Shown piece after piece: positions 26,191 to 36,400 of a DNA stretch of 64,000 bases. The position numbers and the translations under genes were made by a program. Below the pieces are notes generated by a model. That model ran no database searches. It was not told where the DNA came from and saw only the letters and a list, made by a program, of their open reading frames with translations. Position 1 is the first letter of the stretch; each line of letters begins with the position of its first letter. Location: the NCBI RefSeq assembly GCF_009834765.1, contig NZ_WVHP01000021.1:310001-374000 (forward strand), in the 5' to 3' direction. This DNA is from Saccharibacter sp. EH611 (GTDB taxonomy: Bacteria; Pseudomonadota; Alphaproteobacteria; Acetobacterales; Acetobacteraceae).

Positions 26191-26982
26191 TCAGGAAAGG
26201 GTTTGAACGACTTTAGAAAGAAGAGCAGGATTGCTACAGGCAAGGACGGAGCCGTCTCCGTCAAGGCAAAGTGGGTTTCCATGCCAGTCCGTGATGCTTC
26301 CACCTGCTCCCTGAACGACGGGAACAAGGGCGGCCCAATCCCACGGTTTCATCGTATCTTCTGTGATGAGGTCAATGCTGCCCAGTGTGAGTAGGCCGAA
26401 AGCATAGGCGTCTCCCCCCCAAGAAGTGCGGCGTGTAGCCTGTTGGAGACGCTCGAAAGCTGGGCGCATGGTAGGGCGTATGATCTCGGGAGCTGTGCAT
26501 GACAGCTCCGCTTCCGAGAGGGAGAGGCAGGCGCGTGGATTAATTTTTCCGGGGAGGCGTGCGCTATGGTAGCGCGTTTCCTGCCCTTTTACCCCGATCC
26601 AGCGTTCTTCTGTCGCGGGCTGGTCAATCACACCGAGAACAGGTTTCCCCCGATAGAGCAAGGCGATGAGTGTGCAGAATGTCGGACGCCCTGTTACAAA
26701 AGCACGCGTGCCATCAATCGGGTCGAGCACCCAGAGCCATTCATCATTAAGGGTGCCATTTTGCCCGCCTTCTTCACCTAAAATGCTGTGCTGTGGGAAA
26801 TGCTCGTTCAAAAGAGCTCGCATTTTTTCTTCTGCCTGTTGATCCGCTAAGGTGACAGGGCTGTCATCCCCCTTAGAATCGACATTAAGGGGGGAACGGA
26901 AATAGGGCATAATGGTCTGGCGGGCGAGATCGGCACAGCGTTCAGCGATGGTGAGGTAATGAGCGAGGGAAGATTGGGTCAT
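26191..26982 (-). CDS. hisN: Histidinol-phosphatase, inositol-monophosphatase type
   Basis: A Mg-dependent phosphatase of 263 residues. The metal-binding motifs are GEEGG (near residue 70), WVLDPIDGTRAFVTGRP (about residues 83-99) and the C-terminal KPWDWAALVPVVQGAGG. The RAFVTGRP variant is characteristic of the HisN histidinol-phosphatase subgroup rather than true inositol monophosphatases. It would perform the penultimate phosphatase step of histidine synthesis. It heads the minus-strand run with serA and is divergent from kdsB. Confidence 0.85.
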   Translation of the reverse strand: MTQSSLAHYLTIAERCADLARQTIMPYFRSPLNVDSKGDDSPVTLADQQAEEKMRALLNEHFPQHSILGEEGGQNGTLNDEWLWVLDPIDGTRAFVTGRPTFCTLIALLYRGKPVLGVIDQPATEERWIGVKGQETRYHSARLPGKINPRACLSLSEAELSCTAPEIIRPTMRPAFERLQQATRRTSWGGDAYAFGLLTLGSIDLITEDTMKPWDWAALVPVVQGAGGSITDWHGNPLCLDGDGSVLACSNPALLSKVVQTLS

Positions 26983-27053
26983 GGCGTGGGAATCTCATCC
27001 TTTTTACAAGCGCTGAATTGACGTTCTGTTAGAGGAACGGCATCAAGAAAGCT

Positions 27054-27788
27054 ATGCGTCCTATTATTGTTATCCCCTCCAGACTTGCCTCCACGCGCCT
27101 TCCGCGCAAGGCCCTTGCTGATATTGCTGGGCGTCCTATGATCGTTAGAGTGGTCGAGCAGGCCTTGAAAGCCCGTCTCGGCCCTGTTGTGGTGGCCGCA
27201 GGTGACACAGAGATTGCCGAGGCCGTAGCCCCCATGGAGGGCGTGCGCGTTGTGCTGACAGACCCTGACCTCCCCAGTGGCTCAGACAGGGTGCAGGCAG
27301 CGTTAGAGCAGGTAGATCCGCAGGGTGACTATAACGTGGTGATCAACCTCCAAGGGGATTTGCCTCTCATTCGGAGGGGGGATTTAAGCGCTGTTTTACG
27401 CCCTCTTGCTGATAGCCGTGTCTATGATTTAGCGACATTGGTCACGTTGATTGATACCGAGCGTGAGCGTTCTGTCGAATCGGTGGTGAAAGCAGTTTGC
27501 GCTTTTGGAGACGAGCAGAAGAGTGCGCGGGCGCTCTATTTTTCACGCCATGCTGTGCCGTGGGGAGAAGGCCCTTTATGGCATCACGTAGGGATTTATG
27601 CGTGGCGGAGAGAAGCATTAGCGCGTTTTGTCTCCCTCCCTCCCTCTCTGTTAGAACAGCGTGAGAGACTGGAACAGTTGCGTGCACTGGAAGCAGGGAT
27701 GGCGATTGGCTGTAGCCGAATCGCTCATGCTCCGCTTGGAGTAGATACGTTAGAAGACCTCGAACAAGTAAGGGCAATAGTAGCATGA
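27054..27788 (+). CDS. kdsB: CMP-KDO synthetase (3-deoxy-manno-octulosonate cytidylyltransferase)
   Basis: Activates KDO with CTP for lipopolysaccharide core synthesis. It is 244 residues long. The start IIVIPSRLASTRLPRKAL contains the family CTP-binding signature, followed by DLPSGSDRVQAAL and NLQGDLPLI. kdsA, which makes the KDO-8-phosphate precursor, is at 57.1-58.0 kb in this window. The stop overlaps the pheA start by four bases (ATGA, 27785-27788). Confidence 0.94.
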   Translation: MRPIIVIPSRLASTRLPRKALADIAGRPMIVRVVEQALKARLGPVVVAAGDTEIAEAVAPMEGVRVVLTDPDLPSGSDRVQAALEQVDPQGDYNVVINLQGDLPLIRRGDLSAVLRPLADSRVYDLATLVTLIDTERERSVESVVKAVCAFGDEQKSARALYFSRHAVPWGEGPLWHHVGIYAWRREALARFVSLPPSLLEQRERLEQLRALEAGMAIGCSRIAHAPLGVDTLEDLEQVRAIVA

Positions 27789-28624
27789 GTGTGATCGCGT
27801 TTCAGGGAAGGCCGGGGGCGTATTCAGACCTTGCATGCCGTATCGTGCGCCCCGGCTGGGAGACCTATCCATGCCGCAGCTTTGCGGATGCGATTGATGC
27901 TGTCCAGAAAGGGAAGGCTGACGAGGCGTTATTGCCGTGTGAGAATTCGCTTGCGGGGCGGGTTGCGGAAATTCATGCGCTTTTGCCCCAGTCAGGGTTA
28001 AAAATCATTGGCGAACATTTCCAGCGGATTGAGCATTGCTTGCTTGGTGTTAAAGGAGCGACCCTTGAGACGATCAAGCGGGTTCATACACACCCGGTAG
28101 CGATGGCTCAGGTGCGTTCGTTGTTGGCGACGCATCATTTTGATGCGGTGACGGAGTTTGACACGGCCGGCGCGGCGGAAATGGTGGCGCGCTGGGGACG
28201 GCCTGAAGAGGCTGCGGTTGCGTCATCCTTGGCTGGTGAGCTGAACGGCCTTGAGGTGTTGGCGCGTAATGTGGAAGATGCAGCCCATAATACGACCCGC
28301 TTTTATCGGGTCACACGCCAAGAAACTCCAGATGATGAGGTGCCCTCAGAAGCGGCAATGACAACCTTGTTGGTGAAGGTAACCAATAAACCTGGAGCAC
28401 TTTATGGTGTTTTAGGGTGTTTTGCGCGCTATGGGGTCAACATGACACGCATTGAGAGCTATATGTTAGAGGGTTCTTTTGCAGCGTCGCAGTTTTTGGT
28501 GGATGTCGAAGGGCATCCTCAGGCGCAAGCGCTTAAAAATGCATTGGGAGCTCTCGTTGCCGAGCATTATGAGAGCCGGATACTCGGTGTCTATCGACGC
28601 AGTGAGTTTCGTGAGGCCATGTAA
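27785..28624 (+). CDS. pheA: Prephenate dehydratase
   Basis: Converts prephenate to phenylpyruvate in phenylalanine synthesis. It has 279 residues. The N-terminal IAFQGRPGAYSD and the catalytic region around PCENSLAGRVAEIH are clear, and the C-terminal ACT domain (TTLLVKVTNKPGALYGVLGCF, about residues 195-215) contains the ESYMLEGSF-type phenylalanine-binding region, so feedback inhibition is likely. It lacks a chorismate mutase domain. Translation is probably coupled to kdsB. Confidence 0.94.
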   Translation: MSVIAFQGRPGAYSDLACRIVRPGWETYPCRSFADAIDAVQKGKADEALLPCENSLAGRVAEIHALLPQSGLKIIGEHFQRIEHCLLGVKGATLETIKRVHTHPVAMAQVRSLLATHHFDAVTEFDTAGAAEMVARWGRPEEAAVASSLAGELNGLEVLARNVEDAAHNTTRFYRVTRQETPDDEVPSEAAMTTLLVKVTNKPGALYGVLGCFARYGVNMTRIESYMLEGSFAASQFLVDVEGHPQAQALKNALGALVAEHYESRILGVYRRSEFREAM

Positions 28625-28729
28625 ACGATAAAATGCTCTCTCTTTCGTGGGAGGAGCATCTATAATAGGTAGAGCGGTTTCAGTCTTAATGAGACCAGAA
28701 AGAACAGAGAGATTGGGCGGAGAGAAGAG

Positions 28730-29629
28730 ATGGCGGACATCATCAATAACGAGTATCGTGGTTCACTAACGGCTCTCGTAACACCGATGAAAACGGATGG
28801 CAGCTTGGATGAGCACGCTGCGACGAGTTTGATTGAACGCCAGATTTTGGCGGGAACAACGGGTCTGATTCCTTCAGGGACGACAGGTGAAAGCCCGACG
28901 TTAACCCATAAAGAACATCTTGATGTGGTTGAGCACTGCGTCAAAGTGGCCAAAGGCCGTGCCAAAGTGATGGCAGGTGCTGGTTCTAATAGTACGCGTG
29001 AAGCTGTAGAGATGGCGCGTCATGCAGAATCCGTTGGGGCTGATTCTATTCTCGTTGTCGTGCCATACTATAATAAGCCGACACAAGAGGGGTTGTATCG
29101 CCATTTCATGACGGTTGCGGATGCGACCTCTCTTCCATTGTGGCTTTATTGCATCCCGGGCCGCTCTGTTGTGGACTTGACCCCAGAGACCGTGGGGCGG
29201 CTTGCAAAGCACCCGAATATTGTGGGCACAAAAGACGCGACAGCGAACCTTGACCGTCCGATCGAAGTGCGTCGTTTGGCGGGAGCTGAATTCAACCAGC
29301 TTTCGGGTGAAGACGGCACCGTGCTTTCCTTCCTCGGGGCTGGTGGGCATGGCTGCATTAGTGTGACCTCCAATGTGGTGCCAGAGCTCTGCACGCAGAT
29401 GCATCGTTTGTGGCAGGAAGGGAAGGTGCAGGAGGCTATTGCCCTGCAAGATCGCCTTGCACCATTGCATGATGCGCTGTTTGCAGAGAGTAGCCCCGCA
29501 CCGGTGAAATACGCGCTGTCTCGTTTAGGACACTGCCAGCCAACGTTGCGCTTACCGTTGGTGGAACCACGTGAAGAAACGAAACAACAGGTGGACGCAG
29601 CGCTCAGATCGCTGGGTCTTTTAGACTAA
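28730..29629 (+). CDS. dapA: 4-hydroxy-tetrahydrodipicolinate synthase
   Basis: Condenses pyruvate with aspartate semialdehyde, the first step of lysine/diaminopimelate synthesis. The aldolase-type barrel of 299 residues shows GTTGESPTL, VVPYYNKPTQEGLYRHF, PGRSVVDL and the Schiff-base lysine in IVGTKDATANL. The loop before PGR reads LYC rather than the commoner LYN. Start ATG follows GGCGGAGAG. smpB starts 9 bp downstream, so they are likely one transcript. Confidence 0.95.
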   Translation: MADIINNEYRGSLTALVTPMKTDGSLDEHAATSLIERQILAGTTGLIPSGTTGESPTLTHKEHLDVVEHCVKVAKGRAKVMAGAGSNSTREAVEMARHAESVGADSILVVVPYYNKPTQEGLYRHFMTVADATSLPLWLYCIPGRSVVDLTPETVGRLAKHPNIVGTKDATANLDRPIEVRRLAGAEFNQLSGEDGTVLSFLGAGGHGCISVTSNVVPELCTQMHRLWQEGKVQEAIALQDRLAPLHDALFAESSPAPVKYALSRLGHCQPTLRLPLVEPREETKQQVDAALRSLGLLD

Positions 29630-29638
29630 GAAAGCATT

Positions 29639-30136
29639 ATGGCAGCCAAGAAAAAAAACAAAACCGGTTTGATCTCGCATGGGATCGCCGCCCAAAATCG
29701 GAAAGGTCGCTTTAACTACACGATTAAGGAAACAGTTGAAGCAGGCCTCGTCCTGAAGGGAGCGGAGGTGAAGAGCCTTCGCTTGGGGCGTGCCGCCCTG
29801 ACAGAAGCGTATGCGATTGAGCGCGATGGTGAGCTGTGGCTGATTAATTCTTATATTCCGGAATATCAGGGGGGCGTACTGTCGCGTTTTGATACGCGTG
29901 CACCTCGTAAGCTTCTGCTCCATCGTAAGCAGGTGAGGCATTTTATCGGGGCGATTACCCGTTCAGGGGCGACATTGGTGCCGCTCGATATTCACTTTAA
30001 CGCACGTGGTGTGGCGAAAGTGACGATCGGTTTGGGGCTCGGGCGTAAGAAAGAAGATAAGCGCCGGGCTATTGCTGATAGGGACTGGCAGCGCGATAAG
30101 GCGCGGCTACTACGCAATAAGGGTGGAGATTACTAA
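29639..30136 (+). CDS. smpB: SsrA-binding protein SmpB
   Basis: Binds tmRNA and brings it to stalled ribosomes for trans-translation. It has 165 residues. Family hallmarks are the NRKGRFNYTIKETVEAGLVLKG block, EVKSLRLGRA, the central LLLHRKQ and the basic C-terminal tail KKEDKRRAIADRDW. No tmRNA (ssrA) gene is visible next to it. The gene is followed by a strong bidirectional terminator at 30263. Confidence 0.95.
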   Translation: MAAKKKNKTGLISHGIAAQNRKGRFNYTIKETVEAGLVLKGAEVKSLRLGRAALTEAYAIERDGELWLINSYIPEYQGGVLSRFDTRAPRKLLLHRKQVRHFIGAITRSGATLVPLDIHFNARGVAKVTIGLGLGRKKEDKRRAIADRDWQRDKARLLRNKGGDY

Positions 30137-30262
30137 GCGCTTGCTGCTGCAGCGCTAAATAGGGAGGAGAGGCTTTTCTCCTTCCTCTCTAACCTTACTA
30201 GAGGCTTAGCGGAAGCTCAGTCGTTTCCGGCGCCTTTAGAGATAGTTTTTCGTGATTTTGAT

Positions 30263-30305
30263 AAAAAAAGGGCCCCACCGTCTTTATGACGAGGGGCCCT
30301 TTTTT
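30263..30305. terminator. Bidirectional terminator between smpB and the cold-shock gene
   Basis: A7GGGCCCC (30263-30276) pairs with GGGGCCCT6 (30293-30305). The loop contains an extra CGTC/GACG stem. U-runs exist on both strands, serving both converging genes. Confidence 0.92.
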
Positions 30306-30310
30306 AGGTC

Positions 30311-31009
30311 TCAGTCAGAGGTAAGCTGAACAGCTTCCGGCCCTTTACGGCCCTGAATGACCTTCATATTGGTGGCTTGGCCATCCATCAGTGTTTCAAG
30401 GCCAGAGCGGCCGAGCGCTGATGCGTGAACAAAGATGTCCTTGCCGCCATCGTCTGGTGTAATGAAGCCAAAGCCTTTGGTTGCATTATACCATTTCACA
30501 GTTCCACGTACATCTTCAGCAGAAGACATGTCAGGTGCTGGTGAAAAACGTGGCTGTTGCGGACGTGGAGGGCGTTGCGGAGCAAAACCTTCAGGTTCAG
30601 CCGTGCTTGCGTCAAGCGAGACGATCTCTGCAACCTGACGTCCTTTAGGGCCCTGACCAATGCGAACAACCAATGTTGTGCCTGGGGCTGGGTCTGCGTG
30701 GCCAGCGTCGTTTAACGTGTTTGCGTGAAGGAAGACATCACCGCTACCATCGCTCAAGCCAACAAAGCCGAAGCCACGTTCTGTGTTGAACCATTTAACA
30801 GTGGCGCTGATTTCAGGGCCTGTCGCGGCGACTTGTGGGCCACCACGGCCACCACCAGAGCGGCGTGGTCCGCCGCCAAATCCGCCGCCACCACGAGGGG
30901 CGCCGAAGCCACTATTATCATCGAAGTAGGAAGGTTGACTGCCAAAGTCGCGGTCAAATCCGCCGCGGCGTGAGGAGAATGAGCTGCGGTCGGTTCTATT
31001 ATTTCTCAA
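30311..31009 (-). CDS. Two-domain cold-shock protein with RGG-like N-terminus
   Basis: A nucleic-acid-binding protein of about 232 residues. It has two cold-shock domains: the first around residues 66-131 (KWFNTERGFGFV, DVFLH) and the second around 168-230 (KWYNATKGFGFI, DIFVH). The first about 60 residues are a disordered Gly/Arg/Ser/Phe-rich segment with SSRRGGFDRD and a GGGGFGGGPRR run, resembling RGG boxes. No ATG fits: the start is taken as TTG at 31009 because the frame then begins at the low-complexity segment and a GGACGAG stretch lies 5 bases before; another TTG at 31108 is possible. Probably an RNA chaperone or transcription antiterminator; exact role unknown. Upstream is an AT-rich leader. 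Confidence 0.8.
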   Translation of the reverse strand: MRNNRTDRSSFSSRRGGFDRDFGSQPSYFDDNSGFGAPRGGGGFGGGPRRSGGGRGGPQVAATGPEISATVKWFNTERGFGFVGLSDGSGDVFLHANTLNDAGHADPAPGTTLVVRIGQGPKGRQVAEIVSLDASTAEPEGFAPQRPPRPQQPRFSPAPDMSSAEDVRGTVKWYNATKGFGFITPDDGGKDIFVHASALGRSGLETLMDGQATNMKVIQGRKGPEAVQLTSD

Positions 31010-31109
31010 CGGTCTCGTCCCGGAATACTGGGTCAAATAGAAGGGCGCGGCGCTATGCCACGACCTCCGGGTCTGTAATGGCCCTTGCCATGATGGCGAA
31101 GGGCTCAAG

Positions 31110-31258
31110 GAAGACGCTACACGACTTCATTTAAAACTTCTAGAAGAAAATAAAAAAAATACATATTCTCGAATTGATTATATTCGAGAATTTACACGAC
31201 GGTATATTGTGAATTTATTATTATAGAATAATATGTAAGTAAAAGATTGATAAATTCT
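31110..31258 (-). promoter_or_regulatory. AT-rich gap with hairpin between recG and the cold-shock gene
   Basis: On the minus strand, ATTCTCGAAT/ATTCGAGAAT (plus 31165-31174 with 31182-31191) forms a 10-bp stem with a 7-base loop, followed five bases on by T8. It may be a weak recG terminator. A perfect TATAAT lies at complement 31220-31225 but has no convincing -35 partner. The segment is much richer in A+T than its surroundings and is likely promoter plus 5' leader of the cold-shock gene. Confidence 0.4.
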
Positions 31259-33358
31259 TTATCCAGAAACAAGAAGCCTCTCTGGTTGGGCACGGTCAAA
31301 AAGATAAAGAAGTGTTTGTAAGGCTTCCCCGCGATCCCCGCTGAGATCTGGATTGCGCTCTAATTCGCTTTGACTGTCTTTTGCCATCATATTGGCATAA
31401 AGCGAGAGCCGTATATCACTTGATAACCGAAAGCCTGGTAAGCCTGACTGGCGATGACCTGCTAAATCACCGCCACCGCGAATACGAAAATCTTCATCGG
31501 CAATAAGAAAACCATCCTCTGTATCGCGCAGGAGACTTAGCCTCCTCTGACCATTCGGTGTAGTGTCTGCACTATGGAGGAGCAGGCAGAAGGAGCGGGC
31601 GCTTCCACGTCCCACACGACCACGAAGCTGGTGAAGTTGGGCAAGCCCAAAGCGTTCGGCTTGTTCGATCACCATGATTGTGGCGTTGGGAATATCCACC
31701 CCGACTTCAATAACGGTTGTGGCGACGAGCAAGCGGGTTTGCCCATCTTTGAAGCGATCTAGTGCGTCGTGACGTACAGCATGGTCTTGTCGTCCGTGGG
31801 CGATACCAACAATAGGCCCGAAATGTTGGGTAAGACTCGCCCAGCGTTCTTCGGCAGCAGCGGCACTTTGGGTCTCGCTATTTTCAATGAGAGGACAGAC
31901 CCAAAAGATCTGCTGTCCACGATCCAGAGCGCGTTGGATGCCTGCTAGAATATCGTCCATTTTTGCCATGTCATGAACGGTGGTATGGATGGGCTGACGA
32001 CCCGCCGGTTTGCTATCAAGGCGGCTCACGCCCATTTCTCCCCATTCCATCAGCTGAACCGTGCGTGGAATAGGTGTAGCGGTCATAACCAGTAGGTCTG
32101 TGGCTGTGCCTTTTGCGCTAAGCTTCATGCGTTGTTCCACACCAAAACGGTGCTGCTCATCAATGACAGCAAGGCCAAGATTGGCAAAACTAACGCCATC
32201 TTGAAAAAGAGCATGAGTGCCGATGATGATTTTTGCAGAGCCCTCTGCAATGTGGGTGAGCACGGCACGCCGGGCCTTGCCTTTAACGCTTCCGCTGAGG
32301 AACACACAGGGAACGCCCATGAGGCGGGAAAGGGTGTCTCTATGTTGTTGAGCGAGAATCTCTGTCGGGGCCATGAGGGCGGCTTGTGTTCCGGCTTCAA
32401 CGGCATGAAGCATGGCCATCATGGCGACAAACGTTTTTCCTGAACCCACATCACCTTGCAAAAGGCGCACCATAGGGGCGTCTTTTTCCATATCAGCGGC
32501 GATTTCTGCCATGGCGCGTTTTTGCGCGTCGGTTGGAGGAAAGCCGAAGCGTTCACGGAGCTGGGCGCGTAGTGTGCCATCGCCTTTAAGGGCGCGCCCT
32601 GGGCGGTGTTGAGCCTGACGACGGGCGAGCCCTAAGCAGAGCTGGTCAGCCAGAACCTCGTCGGCCGCAAGGCGAGCGCGGGCTCGCTCAAGGAGCGGGG
32701 CGGGGTCGGTATCATGTGGAAGAGAGGTTGGTTGTTGCACCCATGTTAGAGCCTCGCGGAAGCTGGGCCAAGACTGTTTGGTCATGAGCTGGGGGTTTTG
32801 CCATTCGGGAAGGTCTGGAATGCGGGCGAGGGCAACGTTCATGGCGCGTCGCACGGTGGAGGGGAAAAGCCCAGCGGTGAGGGGCCAAACGGGTTCTAGC
32901 CAAGGGAAGCTCTCGCGTCTTTCCCAGAGATGGATATGGTCTGGGCGTGAAAGCGAAATGCGCTCACGGTAAAAGCTGACTTTCCCAGAAACGAGAAGCT
33001 CCGTGCCGGGAGGGGGGAGGAAAAGATTGTTCTTCTGAAAAAAGACGATCTCAAGCGGCCCAGTGTCGTCCTCTGTAATGAGGGTGGTGGGCTGTGAGGG
33101 ACGCTGAGGGCGCCGCACGCTAACAACCCTTACGCGACTGGTGAGAATGTCACCATGGGCGAGCTTATGCCCTTGAGAGACGGTCAGGAGCTCGCGGCGG
33201 TCAATGAGTTTTTCAGGCAGGGTGAAGAGCAGGTCAATAACCCGTTTTCCCTCGCTAATCTTGCTTAATAAGGTGCTATGACGCGGCCCGATAGATGGGA
33301 GAGTGGTGAGAGGAGCCAGGAGCGGTTCCAAAAGAGCAGGAGGCGGCAAGATAGGCAT
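31259..33358 (-). CDS. recG: ATP-dependent DNA helicase RecG
   Basis: A branch-migration helicase that regresses stalled forks and resolves Holliday-like structures. It is 699 residues from the ATG at 33358. The N-terminal wedge/OB domain contains LPSIGPRH; Walker A is LLQGDVGSGKTFVA; the DExH-type box is VIDEQHRFGV; the SAT motif is MTATPIPRT; and the C-terminal TRG region is QLRGRVGRG. An in-frame GTG at 33424 would add 22 residues and is not supported by the family. It is divergent from mfd across about 100 bp. Confidence 0.94.
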   Translation of the reverse strand: MPILPPPALLEPLLAPLTTLPSIGPRHSTLLSKISEGKRVIDLLFTLPEKLIDRRELLTVSQGHKLAHGDILTSRVRVVSVRRPQRPSQPTTLITEDDTGPLEIVFFQKNNLFLPPPGTELLVSGKVSFYRERISLSRPDHIHLWERRESFPWLEPVWPLTAGLFPSTVRRAMNVALARIPDLPEWQNPQLMTKQSWPSFREALTWVQQPTSLPHDTDPAPLLERARARLAADEVLADQLCLGLARRQAQHRPGRALKGDGTLRAQLRERFGFPPTDAQKRAMAEIAADMEKDAPMVRLLQGDVGSGKTFVAMMAMLHAVEAGTQAALMAPTEILAQQHRDTLSRLMGVPCVFLSGSVKGKARRAVLTHIAEGSAKIIIGTHALFQDGVSFANLGLAVIDEQHRFGVEQRMKLSAKGTATDLLVMTATPIPRTVQLMEWGEMGVSRLDSKPAGRQPIHTTVHDMAKMDDILAGIQRALDRGQQIFWVCPLIENSETQSAAAAEERWASLTQHFGPIVGIAHGRQDHAVRHDALDRFKDGQTRLLVATTVIEVGVDIPNATIMVIEQAERFGLAQLHQLRGRVGRGSARSFCLLLHSADTTPNGQRRLSLLRDTEDGFLIADEDFRIRGGGDLAGHRQSGLPGFRLSSDIRLSLYANMMAKDSQSELERNPDLSGDRGEALQTLLYLFDRAQPERLLVSG

Positions 33359-33461
33359 GGATCGCTGTAAGAAGCCTCTGGGCTGACAGAGAGGGGAAGG
33401 GGAGCTATAGGATAACACGTGCACACCTTAAAACGGAACTCCTGCAAAGAAGAGGCCCTTG

Positions 33462-36400
33462 ATGTCTGTCGATACGTCCCTGATTGCGTCTTTTGGTCCG
33501 ACTGTATGGGGCGTACCCGATGGATCCGTGGCGTTATTGCTACGCCGTCGTTTGAGTGAGCATAACGGGCCGCTGCTTCATGTTGCGCGTGATGATGCGT
33601 CCATGGCGGCATTGGCCGATATGCTGGCATGGCTCGTGCCAGAAGTTGAGGTGTTACGTTTCCCTGCGTGGGACTGTCTGCCGTATGACCGTATTTCCCC
33701 CAATCCGGCGATTGTTGCGGAACGCTCCGCGACGTTAAGCCAGTTGCTGGAAGCTGCTCCTAAAGCTGGGCGGATTGTCTTGAGCACTGTGCATGCGTTG
33801 GTGCAGCGTGTTCCTCCACGTGCGGTATTTGCGGGGCAGTCCGTTACCGTCAAAGCGGGTGAGACGCTGGATGCAGCCATGCTGGCAGAACTGCTCGTGG
33901 GGAATGGCTATACGCGCGTTGATACGGTGATGGAGCGCGGTGAGTTTGCGACGCGCGGGGGGATTTTCGATGTTTTCCCCGCTGATGCAGGTGAACCTGT
34001 GCGGTTGGATCTGTTTGGCGATGAGGTCGACCATATTCGTGCCTTTGATGTGGCCTCCCAGCGGTCGACGCGTGAGTTGACAACCTTTAGCCTCTCCCCT
34101 GTTTCTGAATATGCGTTGGATAAAGCCAGTGTCAGCCGTTTTCAGACGGGCTGGCGAGAGGTGTTTGGTGTAAGTGCGCAGCAAGACGTGCTGTATCGGC
34201 AGATTTCGGAAGGGATTCATGCCGCGGGGGCAGAGCATTACGTGCCGCTTTTCCATGATGGTGACGGCCAGCATATGGAAACGTTGCTGGATTATGTGCC
34301 CAACGTGGCGCTGAGCTTTGAACGCGATACGCCTGAAATTCTCAGCACACGTTTAGAGATGATTGCTGACCATTACCAAGCACGCTGTTCAGCCACACAG
34401 GACGGTGAAATGCCGTACCGTCCGCTGCCGCCTCATCGGCTTTACCTCACCCAACATGGGTGGGGGGCGATGCTGAAAGGCCATCCATCGGTCATGCTGT
34501 CGCCTTTTGCGCAGCCAGAGGGGAGTGATGGGATTGATGCGGGCTATCGCCCTGGCCCTGTTTTCTCAAGCCTAGGTGGAGCAGCGCGTGAAGGTGTGTT
34601 TGAGAATTTTGGTCGTCAGGTGGCTGATTGGGCGAAGGAAGGACGCCGCACTTATGTGACAGCCTGGAGCCGTGGCTCACAAGAACGTATCGCGCATCTG
34701 TTGAAAGAACATGGTGTAGAAGCGGGCGTTTATCAGGACTGGAAGAGTGCTGCGGGAATGCCCAAAACTCAGGCTGGGCTCGTTGTTCTGGGGCTTGAGC
34801 GTGGCTTTGTCAGCGATCGTTACGCGTTTGTGTCTGAGCAAGACTTACTGGGAGAACGTCTCTCACGGCCCCCGCGTAAAAAGCGAAAGACGGGCGATTT
34901 TATCACCCAGATTGGTGAGATTTCTGAAGGTGATTTGGTTGTCCATGAAGAATACGGCATTGGGCGTTATGTCGGACTGGAAACCGTTCGAGAAGGGCGA
35001 GTGGCCCATGATTATCTCTCGGTTTTGTATGATGGTGAGCAGCGCTTGCTTCTGCCGGTTGAAAATATCGACCTGCTGAGTCGTTTTGGCTCTGAGCAAG
35101 ACGGGGTGCAATTAGACCGTTTAGGCGGTACGTCTTGGCAAGCGCGTAAAGCCAAGATGAAGACGCGCTTGCGTGAAATGGCTGGCGAGTTGATCCGCAC
35201 GGCAGCGGCACGCGCTATGAAGCAAGCACCGTTAATGGTGCCAGAAGAGGGCGTGTGGGACGAATTTTGCGCGCGCTTTCCATATGTGGAGACGGACGAC
35301 CAAGCACGCGCGATTGCCGATGTGCTGGAAGATATGAACAGCGGCCGCCCAATGGATCGCCTCGTCTGTGGTGATGTTGGTTTTGGGAAAACTGAAGTAG
35401 CCATGCGAGCGGCTTTTGTTGCGGCCATGTCGGGAATGCAGGTAGCGCTTATTGTGCCAACGACGTTACTTGCCCGCCAGCATTATATTGGCTTTACCAA
35501 GCGTTTTGAGGGGCTGCCGGTCAAGATTGCCCAGTTATCTCGCATGGTGACGGCTAAAGAAGCTGCAAAAGTGCGGGAAGGGATTGCAGAAGGCTCTATT
35601 GATATTGTGATCGGCACGCATGCCTTGCTGGCTAAGACGGTCTCTTTTAATCGACTGGGAATGCTGATTATTGATGAAGAGCAGCATTTCGGTGTGTCTC
35701 ATAAAGAGAAGCTTAAAGCGTTACGAGAGGACGTGCATGTTCTGACGTTATCGGCTACGCCATTGCCCCGGACGTTGCAGCTCTCTCTGACGGGTGTGCG
35801 GGAAATGAGCCTGATTGCCACCCCGCCGACGGATCGTTTGGCTGTGCGTACGTTTATTACGCCTTTTGACCGTGTGATGATCCGTGAAGCTATTCAGCGA
35901 GAGCGCTTCCGTGGCGGTCAGATCTTCTGTGTGGTGCCACGCCTGACCGATATTCGCCATATGGCCGATCGTTTGAAGGAAATTGTCCCTGACGTGCGCG
36001 TGACGGAGGCGCATGGCCGGTTGACACCCGCTGAGCTTGAAAATGTTATGGCAGAGTTCTCTGAGGGGAAATATGACATCCTTCTGTCCACTAATATTGT
36101 AGAAAGTGGGCTGGATATGCCCGCGGTGAATACGATCATTATCCATCGAGCCGATATGTTTGGGCTCGGGCAGCTTTATCAGCTTCGTGGGCGTGTAGGA
36201 CGTGCCAAACAGCGTGGTTATGCGTATCTCACTTGGCCGCAAACGCGCACACTTTCAGCAACGTCGGTCAAACGTTTGGAAATTATGCAGACGCTAGATT
36301 CCCTTGGAGCAGGGTTCACCTTAGCCTCTCACGATCTGGATATGCGCGGCGCTGGGAACCTTTTAGGAGATGAGCAGTCCGGCCATATTCGTGAAGTAGG

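Noticed and set aside
30137-30262. Possible tmRNA gene beside smpB
   Set aside because: The 126 bases contain no tRNA-like ends or tag-coding sequence; only a purine/pyrimidine-rich imperfect hairpin.
33359-33461. LexA box (GTTC-N7-GTTC) in front of recG, mfd or uvrC
   Set aside because: I looked in the recG-mfd and uvrC upstream regions and found no match to the alphaproteobacterial SOS box.
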